Shown: piece after piece, positions 45,984 through 53,532 of the stretch
Numbering within the stretch: the first letter of the stretch is position 1
How the letters are laid out: each line of letters opens with the position of its first letter
Source: Roseiarcus sp963709185
GTDB lineage: Bacteria; Pseudomonadota; Alphaproteobacteria; Rhizobiales; Beijerinckiaceae
Length of the DNA: 64,000 bases
Direction of reading: 5' to 3'
Assembly (NCBI GenBank): GCA_963709185.1
Contig: CAVPVQ010000025.1
Coordinates: 124,001 to 188,000 of the forward strand
Position numbers and translations under genes: made by a program
Notes under the pieces: model-generated
Database searches by the model: none
The model's input: only the letters and a program-made list of their open reading frames with translations
What the model was told of the DNA's origin: nothing

Positions 45984-46181
45984 CGGATTTGGCGCGAAGC
46001 TCTCGACGGGCGCGGACGCCCCGGGAAAGACGTGGGATTAGAGGATTTGGCGGCGCGCGCCAAACGACATTTTGCGGTTCCGGCGGCGCGGCAGGGCGCC
46101 GCGCCGGCTCCACGGGCCTCAAAAGGCAGAAGTGGGAGCGCGCTTTCCGCCGCTTGCCCGAGAGATCAACCCGCCCCGGCG

Positions 46182-47171
46182 CTAGCCCGAGCCGTGCCGC
46201 CCCGCCAGGATCGCCTGCGCCTTCTCCTTGTCACGGTTCATTTCGGCGACCAGCGCGTCGAGGCTGTCGAACTTCCGCTCGCCCCGGATTCTCCGGACGA
46301 ACGAGACTTCGATCGTCCGGCCGTAAAGATCGCCGTCAAAGCCGAACAGGAAGGTTTCGAGCAGCGCCGGCCCGTCGTCGACGGTCGGACGGGTGCCGAA
46401 GCTGGCGACCCCGTCGAACCGCGCGCCGTCGACGAAAACGCGCACCGCATACACGCCGTGCGCCAGCCGGTTGGCGGGGTCGAGCGCGATATTGGCGGTC
46501 GGGAAGCCCAAGGTGCGGCCGAGCTTCCGGCCGGGGATGACGACGCCGAGAACCGAATAGTCGCGGCCCAGGAAGCGCGACGCGGCTTCGACGTCGCCGG
46601 CCTCCAGCGCGCGGCGGATCGCCGTCGAGGAAACCGCCTGCGTTCCCGATCCATCCAGCGCCTCGATTTTCGGGATGACTTCGACGCGAAAGCCATAGCG
46701 GGCGCCCGCCTCTTCCATGAAGGCGGGCGATCCTGCGCGGCGCTTGCCGAAATGAAAATCCCAACCGATCACCACGGCCGCCACGCCCAGCCGCTCCACC
46801 AGCACATCGCGGACGAACTCTTCCGCCGTCAGCGCCGCCAGCCTGGCGTCGAAGGTGAGGATCACCGCGCCGTCGAGGCCGAATTCTTCGAGCGCGCGCG
46901 CCTTGGCGGCTCTGGGGGTCAGACGAAAGACCACCGGCGCGCCGGCGAAGAAGTCGGCGGGATGAGGCTCAAAGGTCAAAACTGCGCCGGGCGCGCCAAG
47001 CTCCGCCGCGAGCTCCTTGGTGCGGCGAACCACCGCGCGATGGCCAAGATGCGCGCCGTCGAAATTGCCGATCGCGAAGACCCCGCCCTCGAGCCCCTCG
47101 GGCGCGCGCGCGGGATCGACGGCGATCACGAATCGTCTGGCATTGTTGGCTTGCGGCACGCGGCGTCCCAT
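46182..47171 (-). CDS. ribF: Bifunctional riboflavin kinase/FAD synthetase
   Basis: Makes FMN and FAD from riboflavin. The N-terminal nucleotidyl-transferase domain has FAIGNFDGAHLGHRAVV (residues about 32-48) and a later VVIGWDFHFGKRR; SSTAIRRALEAGDVEAA and the riboflavin-kinase motif LGFPTANI are in the C-terminal half, with YAVRVFVDG. The 329 residues are normal. It lies 198 bp from ileS on the same strand and 81 bp downstream of the HAD phosphatase gene. Confidence 0.96.
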   Translation of the reverse strand: MGRRVPQANNARRFVIAVDPARAPEGLEGGVFAIGNFDGAHLGHRAVVRRTKELAAELGAPGAVLTFEPHPADFFAGAPVVFRLTPRAAKARALEEFGLDGAVILTFDARLAALTAEEFVRDVLVERLGVAAVVIGWDFHFGKRRAGSPAFMEEAGARYGFRVEVIPKIEALDGSGTQAVSSTAIRRALEAGDVEAASRFLGRDYSVLGVVIPGRKLGRTLGFPTANIALDPANRLAHGVYAVRVFVDGARFDGVASFGTRPTVDDGPALLETFLFGFDGDLYGRTIEVSFVRRIRGERKFDSLDALVAEMNRDKEKAQAILAGRHGSG

Positions 47172-47252
47172 TGCGTCGATGTCGGGATGAATGAAGCGGC
47201 GGGAAACTGCCGCGCCGGCCGGCGAGGGTCAACGGCGGCGCTTGTCGCCCGT

Positions 47253-48152
47253 TCACCACACGAGATCGCGAATGGCCGCGGTCGGCCAAAGACCGTGGCG
47301 TGCGGAAAACTGTTCAAGCGCCGCCGCCTCCAGCGCGCCGTCGCCATGCAGGTCCTCGCCGTGAATCCCGCCGGTCACGAACAGGACGTCGATTCCCCGC
47401 CCGACGGCGCCGGCGACGTCGGTGCGCATCGCATCGCCGATCGCCAGGATCGCGCGAATTGTCGGTGGATCGTCCGCGCGCCGCGCTCGCCGCGTTGAGC
47501 GCCTCGCGCGTAGATCGGCGGATAGGGCTTGCCCGCATAGATCGTCGATCCGCCCTTCTGTTCGTAGCGCTCCGCGAGCGCCCCGGCGCAATAGATCAAC
47601 TGGTCGCCGCGCTGGACCACGAGATCGGGATTGGCGCAGACCAACGGCAGCCGGCGGGCCAGCATCGCGTCGAGAATCGCATCGTAGTCGGCGGGAGTCT
47701 CGACACGGTCGTCGAACAGGCCGGTGCACAGCACATAGTCGGCGTGGTCGAGCGGGGCCAGCGGCGGCGCGACGCCCGACAATCTGGCGGCGCCGTCGAA
47801 CAGGCTGAGGTCCCTGGGCGGCCCGATGTGATGGACCGGCGCCGGTCCGCGCGCCGCGATGAGCGCCATCGTGACATCGCCGGAGGTGACGAGCCCGTCG
47901 TAGGCTTCGGATGGAACCTTCAACTCGTCGAGTTGCGCGCGAATGGGCGCCGCCGGCCGCGGCGCGTTGGTGATGAGAATCACCGACGCCGCCCCGGCGA
48001 CGAAAGCGGGCCAGCGCCTGCGTCGCGGCGGGGAACGATTCCTGTCCGTTGTGCACCACGCCCCAGATATCGCTCAGCACGACGTCGTAGCGCTCGGCGA
48101 TCTCGCTCAATCCGGCGATGAGCGGGATGCCGGCTCTGTGGGGCTTGTTCAT
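47253..48152 (-). CDS. HAD-superfamily phosphatase, TIGR01459 type (about three apparent frameshifts)
   Basis: HAD-IIA hydrolase like those next to ribF in many alphaproteobacteria. DVVLSDIWGVVHNG holds the first catalytic Asp (HAD motif I). An extra base at about 48004 precedes VILITNAPRPAAPI. The middle has GKPYPPIYA (cap/motif III Lys). Two more extra bases at about 47507 and 47475 interrupt EALNAAS before AILAIGDAMRTDVAGA (motif IV). Removing the three bases gives about 300 residues with all motifs intact. The substrate is a sugar phosphate in this subgroup, but the exact compound is unknown. It precedes ribF on the same strand. Confidence 0.88.
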   Translation of the reverse strand: MNKPHRAGIPLIAGLSEIAERYDVVLSDIWGVVHNGQESFPAATQALARFRRRGGVGDSHHQRAAAGGAHSRATRRVEGSIRSLRRARHLRRCHDGAHRGARTGAGPSHRAAQGPQPVRRRRQIVGRRAAAGPARPRRLCAVHRPVRRPCRDSRRLRCDSRRDAGPPAAVGLRQSRSRGPARRPVDLLRRGARGALRTEGRIDDLCGQALSADLRARRSTRRARRADDPPTIRAILAIGDAMRTDVAGAVGRGIDVLFVTGGIHGEDLHGDGALEAAALEQFSARHGLWPTAAIRDLVW

Positions 48153-48214
48153 GTGGCGAGGGAGCTATTGTTCGCGGGCGCCGCTGTCAAGCGCGGCGGC
48201 GCGCGGGCAGTGGG

Positions 48215-48463
48215 TCAGTCTGAAATTTGACGGAGCCATGGGATCATCGCATAGGCGTCCCGTTCCGCAGCCTGTGCGGTTTCGTAGAGACCGGACTCCA
48301 AGCCTGGAAGCCAATACGTCCTAATCTCGCGTCCAGCATACGGGAAGTCCTCGGTCTCCTCATAGAATTCAGCGAAGTAAAAGAGACCGTCATCGCGTGC
48401 GTAGAGATGCATACGCCTCGTGCCGTCCGGGCTTTGGGTCATCCGTATTTCGTGCAGCGCCAT
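48215..48463 (-). CDS. Small hypothetical protein
   Basis: Protein of 82 residues from the Met of MALHEIRMTQSPDG (an in-frame upstream start would give 94). Aromatic- and acid-rich sequence (MHLYARDDGLFYFAEFYEETEDF, then a final WLRQISD) looks like a compact cytosolic domain. I do not recognise a family. AT content is higher than in the neighbourhood, which might mean recent acquisition. Coding nature is supported by the balanced amino-acid composition compared with shadow frames. Confidence 0.5.
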   Translation of the reverse strand: MALHEIRMTQSPDGTRRMHLYARDDGLFYFAEFYEETEDFPYAGREIRTYWLPGLESGLYETAQAAERDAYAMIPWLRQISD

Positions 48464-48643
48464 CTGCGAGGTCGCTCCCTTTTTTGCGCCTTCCAGCAAA
48501 AATATCGGAAATAGATGTTCAGGACGAGGCCGGCTTCAATGGTCTCAAAATTCAAACTGACCCACTACCGGCGCGCGTCTTGACGAGGGTTCGCGGCTCA
48601 CGCAATGAACCGCTGGATAGAATCGACCTGATCGCGAGGCTGC

Positions 48644-49000
48644 ATGGACCCTGTCGACAAGGCGCCGCCGATAACTTTCGACGACTTTCTGAAGGTCGAC
48701 ATTCGCCTCGGCACGATCGTCGCCGCCCAGCCCTTCCCGCAGGCGCGAAAGCCGGCCTATCGCCTGACGATCGACTTTGGGCCGACCATCGGCCTGAAGA
48801 AATCCTCGGCGCAAATCACCCGGCATTATCAGGCGGAAGCGCTGGTCGGGCGGCAGGTGGCGGCAGTCGTCAACTTTCCGCCGCGGCAGATCGGACCCTT
48901 CATGTCCGAGGTTCTGACGCTGGGCTTCCCGGATGAGAGCGGCGAGGTCGTGCTGATCGGCCCGAGCCTGCCGGCGCCCAATGGCGGCCGGCTGTTCTGA
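48644..49000 (+). CDS. csaA: CsaA-like tRNA-binding protein
   Basis: Protein of 118 residues comprising a single tRNA-binding (EMAP-II-like) OB-fold: TFDDFLKVDIRLGTIVAAQPF at the N-terminus, YRLTIDFGPTIGLKKSSAQITRHY, and the C-terminal VAAVVNFPPRQIGPFMSEVLTLGF. CsaA proteins act as chaperones or tRNA binders in the cytosol. It precedes trxA on the same strand with a gap of 84 bp. Confidence 0.93.
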   Translation: MDPVDKAPPITFDDFLKVDIRLGTIVAAQPFPQARKPAYRLTIDFGPTIGLKKSSAQITRHYQAEALVGRQVAAVVNFPPRQIGPFMSEVLTLGFPDESGEVVLIGPSLPAPNGGRLF

Positions 49001-49084
49001 CGAGCGGACGGCTTGACGCGTCCCGGCGCGGTTCCTACCTATGACAGGCCGCGCGGGTTCGCCGCGCATTTTCCCGAGGAAACC

Positions 49085-49408
49085 ATGTCCGCCACCTCCA
49101 AGGTCACCGACGCCAATTTCGATGTCGACGTTCTCAAGTCCAGCGAACCTGTCGTGGTCGACTTTTGGGCGGAATGGTGCGGTCCTTGCCGGATGATCGG
49201 GCCGTCGTTGGAGGAAATCGCCGGCGAAATGAAGGGCAAGGTGAAGATCGCCAAGCTCAACATCGACGAAAACCCAGGCGTCGCGGCCAAACTCGGGATT
49301 CGCTCGATCCCGACCCTGATGGTGTTCAAGGACGGCAAGCTGGCGGCCCAGAAGACCGGCGCGGCGCCCAAGAGCGAACTGGTGCGCTGGATCAACGCCT
49401 CGGTCTGA
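49085..49408 (+). CDS. trxA: Thioredoxin
   Basis: Dithiol oxidoreductase of 107 residues. Active site WAEWCGPCRM (about residues 28-37), conserved Asp in VVDFWA, and the cis-Pro loop IRSIPTLMVFKDG are present. The ATG at 49085 follows GAGGAAACC and gives the standard length. In Rhizobiales trxA is often with addA or folC; here it is downstream of csaA. Confidence 0.97.
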   Translation: MSATSKVTDANFDVDVLKSSEPVVVDFWAEWCGPCRMIGPSLEEIAGEMKGKVKIAKLNIDENPGVAAKLGIRSIPTLMVFKDGKLAAQKTGAAPKSELVRWINASV

Positions 49409-49460
49409 AGGTCTGCGCCTCGGGGGGCGCTGAGGCCGTTCGAATTGAAGCTGCCTTGCG

Positions 49461-50849
49461 CTACAGAGGTATCCGCACGCTGGCGCGCAGGCCGCCCATG
49501 GCGCTTGTCCCGAGGCTGACGTCGCCGCCATGCGAGCGCGCGATGTCTCGGGCGATGGCGAGGCCCAGGCCGGCGCCGCTGTCGTCCTGATTGCGCGCCT
49601 CGTCCAGCCGGTAGAACGGGCGAAAGACGTCTTCGCGGTGCTCGGGCGCGATGCCCGGCCCGTCATCGTCGACATGAATCGCGATGAAGCGCTGCTCGCG
49701 CGACGCCTGCAACACGATGTTTTCGCCGTGCCGCTGCGCATTGGCGACTAGGTTCGCCAGACAACGCTTGAACGCGCTGGGCCGGACCTTCACGTTGAGG
49801 TTGCCGCTCGCCTCGATGCTGACCGAGCTTCCATGCCGTTCGGCGTCCGAGCGCAAGGCGTCGAGAACGGCATGGACGTCGGTCGAGACGGTCGCCTCGC
49901 CCGTATCGCCACGCGCGAAGGCGAGGTAGGCCTCCAGCATGCGCTGCATTTCCTCGACGTCTTTTTGCAACGGTTCGGTCTCCGGCTGTTCGTCCATCAC
50001 CGCCAGCGACAGTTTGAAGCGCGTGAGGATGGTGCGAAGGTCGTGGCTGACGCCGTTGAGCATCGCGGTGCGCTGCTCGAGGGCGCGCTCGACCCGCCGC
50101 TTCATCTCGATAAAGGCGTAGCCGGCCTGCCGGACTTCGCGGGCGCCGTGGGGCTGGAAGTCGAAGTCGCGGCCCTTGCCAAAATCCTCGGCGGCGCGCG
50201 CCAATCGCAAGATTGGCCGGATCTGGTTGCGCAGGAAAAGAATGGCGACCGCCAGCAGGACGATGGCGGCGCCCAGCATCCACAGAATGAAAATATGCGC
50301 GTTGGCCTCATAGGCGAGGCTGCGGTGCGCGAGGATGCGCAAAATGCCGTTGCCGAGGTCGACCCTGATCTCCATCAGGCCGGACCGGCCGACCGTGTCG
50401 ATCCAGAACGGCCGGTGGATCTGCTTGGAGATTTCGTCGGGAAGCGCGCGCGTCAGCGGGTCCAGTTCGGCAAAGAAGGTCTTGGGAATCGGCGGGGGCA
50501 GGGGGCCTTGGGGCAGCAATTCGACGTCGATGTGAAATCGCTCGGAACTGATCGTCTGCAGGCGATCGACGCCGCCGACCGGCGGATAGGCCTTGTAGAG
50601 ATCGATGATCGCGCCGATGTCGCGCGCCACGGCCGCCGACAGGCGATGCGTCACCAGCTCCCAGTGACGCTCCATGAAGACGTAGGCGACCGCCGCCTGC
50701 AACAGCACCATCGGCAGAATGACGATCAGCAACGACCGGCCGTAGAGGCCCTTGGGCAACAGATTGGCGATCGCGCGGGCGATCTGGCGCCATACCGCCC
50801 GCGGTCGCGAGAAGTAGAGGCTTGTCGGCCGGGCGCTGACGGCGGTCAT
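49461..50849 (-). CDS. EnvZ-like sensor histidine kinase
   Basis: Protein of 462 residues. Membrane helix 1 at about 38-58, a periplasmic domain of about 125 residues (59-185), helix 2 at about 186-207, then a HAMP segment (RNQIRPILRLARAAEDFGKG). The H box is VSHDLRTILTRFKL with phospho-His about 269; the usual Pro after Arg-Thr is replaced by Ile. N box NLVANAQRHG, G1 VDDDGPGIAPEHR, G2 GAGLGLAIARDIARSHGG. The start overlaps the response-regulator stop (ATGA). Partner: the OmpR-type regulator next to it. The signal is unknown. Confidence 0.93.
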   Translation of the reverse strand: MTAVSARPTSLYFSRPRAVWRQIARAIANLLPKGLYGRSLLIVILPMVLLQAAVAYVFMERHWELVTHRLSAAVARDIGAIIDLYKAYPPVGGVDRLQTISSERFHIDVELLPQGPLPPPIPKTFFAELDPLTRALPDEISKQIHRPFWIDTVGRSGLMEIRVDLGNGILRILAHRSLAYEANAHIFILWMLGAAIVLLAVAILFLRNQIRPILRLARAAEDFGKGRDFDFQPHGAREVRQAGYAFIEMKRRVERALEQRTAMLNGVSHDLRTILTRFKLSLAVMDEQPETEPLQKDVEEMQRMLEAYLAFARGDTGEATVSTDVHAVLDALRSDAERHGSSVSIEASGNLNVKVRPSAFKRCLANLVANAQRHGENIVLQASREQRFIAIHVDDDGPGIAPEHREDVFRPFYRLDEARNQDDSGAGLGLAIARDIARSHGGDVSLGTSAMGGLRASVRIPL

Positions 50850-51556
50850 CCGTCGACAACCAGGCGGTAGCCGGCGCCGCGCGCGGTTTGCAGATAGATG
50901 GGGTTGGCGGGATCGGTCTCGATCTTTCGCCGCAGCCTGTTGATCTGGACGTCGACCGTTCGTTCGTTCGCCGCCGCGCCCGAGCCGGTCAGCGCCTCGC
51001 GCGAGACGCTCTCGCCCGAATTCGCGCAAAGAAGACGCAGCATGTCGCGTTCGCGCTCGGTCAGGCGCACCACCTCGTCGTTGGCGCGCAATTCGCCCCG
51101 CTCCAGCGAAAAACTGAACGGCCCGAAGCGAACGACCGCGACGCCGGTCCGTTGCGGGGCTGGCCTCGTCCGGCGAAGAATTGAGCCGATACGCAGCAGC
51201 AATTCCTTGGGCTCGTGCGGCTTGGCCAGATAGTCGTCGACGCCGATTTCAAGACCGTGAACGCGATCGCTCGACTCCGAGCGAGCGGTGAGCATCAGGA
51301 TGGGCACTTGCGACGTCTGGCGGAGGCTGGCGGCGAAATCAAAGCCGCTCTCGCCGGGCATCATCACGTCGAGAACGATGATCTCAAAGGCGAGGCCCTC
51401 AAGACAGGCGCGCGCCTCCTGCGCCGAAGCGGCGATGGTGACGCGGTAGCCGTGCTTGCGCAAATATGTCGAAAGCAGCATCCGGATGCGTCGATCGTCG
51501 TCAACCACCAGCACATGCGCTGCATCGTCGCCGGGCGGCAGTTTGTCGTCGCTCAC
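50846..51556 (-). CDS. OmpR-type response regulator
   Basis: Protein of 236 residues. Receiver domain with acidic pocket VLVVDDD (about 16-21) and phospho-acceptor Asp63 in IIVLDVMMPGE; Thr in MLTARSES and Lys in YLAKPHEPKEL follow. The C-terminal winged-helix output domain (VVRLTERERDMLRLLCANSG, then RTVDVQINRLRRKIETDP) binds DNA. It overlaps both neighbours by 4 bp (marR stop/start and its own stop/kinase start), so three regulators are translated as a coupled unit. Confidence 0.95.
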   Translation of the reverse strand: MSDDKLPPGDDAAHVLVVDDDRRIRMLLSTYLRKHGYRVTIAASAQEARACLEGLAFEIIVLDVMMPGESGFDFAASLRQTSQVPILMLTARSESSDRVHGLEIGVDDYLAKPHEPKELLLRIGSILRRTRPAPQRTGVAVVRFGPFSFSLERGELRANDEVVRLTERERDMLRLLCANSGESVSREALTGSGAAANERTVDVQINRLRRKIETDPANPIYLQTARGAGYRLVVDG

Positions 51557-52116
51557 GGTTTCTCCCCGATTTGACCATTCGCCGGCGCGCTCAGCGACCT
51601 TCCGCCCGGCTCGCCGGCGCCCAACTCCCTTGCGCCGATCAGCGCGACGACGCGCTCCCGCTCGTGTTCGTCGATCATCGCCAACAGAAACGCGATCGCC
51701 CGTTCGCGTCCGCCCTCGCCAAGCGAGTCCATCGCTTTCGAGAACCGGCGCGTCTGGAGGTGCGCGAGGTCCCTGGCGAGGCGCGCCCCTTTCGCCGTCG
51801 TGTGAAGTTGCCGATGGCGACGATCCTGCGCGCCGGCCCGCGCCTCAATGAACGATTCGACGATCAATTCCTTGAGCACCCGATTGAGGCTTTGTTTGGT
51901 TATTTTGAGAATTTCGAGCAGTTCGGCGATCGTCAATCCCGGTTGCCGGCTGACAAAATGCAGCACGCGATGGTGCGCCCGCCCGAACCGATAGGTCTCC
52001 AGCAGCCGGTCGGCGTCGCTGACAAAATCCCGATAGGCGAAAAAAAACAGCTCGATCAGATCGTACATCGGGGTCGCGCCGGCGGCGGTCGCGCCAGATT
52101 TCGCAGCAATATCCAT
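51553..52116 (-). CDS. MarR-family transcriptional regulator
   Basis: Protein of 187 residues from ATG 52116 (MDIAAKSGATAAG). The winged helix includes YRFGRAHHRVLHFVSRQPGLTIAELLEILKITKQSLNRVLKEL (residues about 40-85) and the wing region AGAQDRRHRQLHTT with its conserved Asp-Arg-Arg. It is the first gene of the marR-RR-HK operon and is divergent from ilvE across a 130-bp gap with two overlapping palindromes, so self-control and control of ilvE are plausible. Ligand unknown. Confidence 0.92.
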   Translation of the reverse strand: MDIAAKSGATAAGATPMYDLIELFFFAYRDFVSDADRLLETYRFGRAHHRVLHFVSRQPGLTIAELLEILKITKQSLNRVLKELIVESFIEARAGAQDRRHRQLHTTAKGARLARDLAHLQTRRFSKAMDSLGEGGRERAIAFLLAMIDEHERERVVALIGARELGAGEPGGRSLSAPANGQIGEKP

Positions 52117-52132
52117 GCTCGATCCCAATTAC

Positions 52133-52171
52133 GTCAGCAATGTTGACATATTTCAACTTCCCTGCTATCCG
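52133..52171. promoter_or_regulatory. Divergent marR/ilvE promoters with overlapping palindromes
   Basis: For ilvE: -35 TTGACA (52143-52148), 17-bp spacer, -10 TATCCG (52166-52171). For marR on the minus strand: TTGAAA (52151-52156) and a 17-bp spacer to CGTAAT. Two inverted repeats cover them: GTCAGCA-A-TGTTGAC at 52133-52147 (six of seven pairs) and GTTGA-N6-TCAAC at 52142-52157. This geometry would allow one dimeric regulator, most likely the MarR protein, to control both directions. Confidence 0.6.
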
Positions 52172-52246
52172 TGACGCGATGCCCGGCATGTTTAAGCCGA
52201 GCGCCGCCAAATTCCAAACGGGCGAAGAGCCGACAGGGAGAGTTCC

Positions 52247-53134
52247 GTGGCAGGGCAAGCTTTCGACGACCGCGACGGGTTGATCTGGATGGACGGCCAG
52301 CTGGTCCCCTGGCGCGACGCCAAAGCCCATGTGCTGACCCACGCGATGCACTATGGCAGCGCGGTTTTCGAAGGCGAACGCGCCTATGGCGGGGCCATTT
52401 TCAAATCGTCCAGGCATTCGGAGAGATTGAGGGAGTCGGGCCGCATCCTGGACTTCGAGGTGCCCTATTCGGCCGCGCAGATCGACGCGGCCAAAGCCCT
52501 CGTCCTCGAGAAGAACGGCTTTGCCGACGCCTATGTGCGCCCGATCGCCTGGCGCGGCTCGGAAATGATGGGCGTGTCGGCCCAGCACAACACGATCCAT
52601 CTGGCGATCGCCGCCTGGCAATGGCCGAGCTATTTCGACCCGGCGCAGCGCATGAAGGGCATCCGTCTCGACATCGCCGAGTATCGCCGGCCCGATCCCG
52701 CGACGGCGCCTTGCCGCTCGAAGGCGGCGGGCCTTTACATGATCTGCACGATCTCCAAGCACAAGGCGGAGCGCCGCGGCTATGCCGACGCACTGATGCT
52801 CGACTGGCAGGGCCGGGTCGCCGAATGCACCGGCGCCAATGTGTTCTTCGTCAGGGACGGCGTGCTGCACACGCCGATCGCCGATTGTTTCCTCGACGGC
52901 GTGACCCGGCAGACGGCGATCGAACTGGCGCGGCGTCGCGGCGTCGAGGTCGCCGAGCGGCGCATCCTGCCCGACGAGCTTTCTTCGTTCAGCGAGTGCT
53001 TCATCACGGGAACCGCGGCGGAGATCACGCCGGTCAGCGAAATCGGCCCGCACAAGTTCACGCCGGGCGCCCTGACGAGCGGCCTGATCGACGATTATTC
53101 GGCCGAGGTGCAGCCGAAATCGAAGGCGGCGTAG
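52247..53134 (+). CDS. ilvE: Branched-chain amino-acid aminotransferase
   Basis: Class IV PLP aminotransferase of 295 residues for the last step of valine, leucine and isoleucine synthesis. It starts DDRDGLIWMDGQLVPWRDAKAHVLTHAMHYGSAVFEG-like (typical), with the PLP Lys in RSKAAGLYM (about 159), ECTGANVFFV and the phosphate-binding ITGTAAEITPV. Its promoter lies in the divergent gap with marR, suggesting regulation by the MarR/two-component locus. Confidence 0.95.
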   Translation: MAGQAFDDRDGLIWMDGQLVPWRDAKAHVLTHAMHYGSAVFEGERAYGGAIFKSSRHSERLRESGRILDFEVPYSAAQIDAAKALVLEKNGFADAYVRPIAWRGSEMMGVSAQHNTIHLAIAAWQWPSYFDPAQRMKGIRLDIAEYRRPDPATAPCRSKAAGLYMICTISKHKAERRGYADALMLDWQGRVAECTGANVFFVRDGVLHTPIADCFLDGVTRQTAIELARRRGVEVAERRILPDELSSFSECFITGTAAEITPVSEIGPHKFTPGALTSGLIDDYSAEVQPKSKAA

Positions 53135-53194
53135 GCCCCTTCGCCCGCCAGGCGACGGAAGGCGGCAACAACAGATGCTGGCGCGCGGCCCGGT

Positions 53195-53443
53195 CTAACC
53201 CCGGATCGGTTCGTGACTCAGGGCGGCGCGAAGGAAATAGAACAGGCCGACGAGCGCCAGCACGATCAACGCGGCTTCGAGGCCGTGGGTCGCCGCATCG
53301 CCAATCTGAAATAGTCCGCCGATCGCCCAGCCGGCGGCCGATCCCGCGCCCACCAACTCGGTGCCCACGAGAACGCCGACGCTGGTCAGCGTCACGGCGT
53401 TCGTCCAGTTGATCGGCCTTTCGCCAGGCAATTTGCACTCCAC
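53195..53443 (-). CDS. Small two-helix membrane protein
   Basis: Protein of 82 residues from a GTG at 53443 (start uncertain). Two predicted membrane helices: NAVTLTSVGVLVGTELVGAG with SAAGWAIGG, and ALIVLALVGLFYFLRAAL. The pattern NWTNAVTLTSVGVLVGTE looks like a small conserved Rhizobiales membrane protein, but no function is known. It lies between ilvE and the divergent gamma-glutamyltransferase gene. Confidence 0.6.
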   Translation of the reverse strand: MECKLPGERPINWTNAVTLTSVGVLVGTELVGAGSAAGWAIGGLFQIGDAATHGLEAALIVLALVGLFYFLRAALSHEPIRG

Positions 53444-53532
53444 GCTTCGCACACGAAGCCCGCCCCTATACCATCGCCCTGCGCGGCGCAAGCCGCGCCT
53501 CGCCAAACCTCGCGACAGAATCGGCCTGCAAC

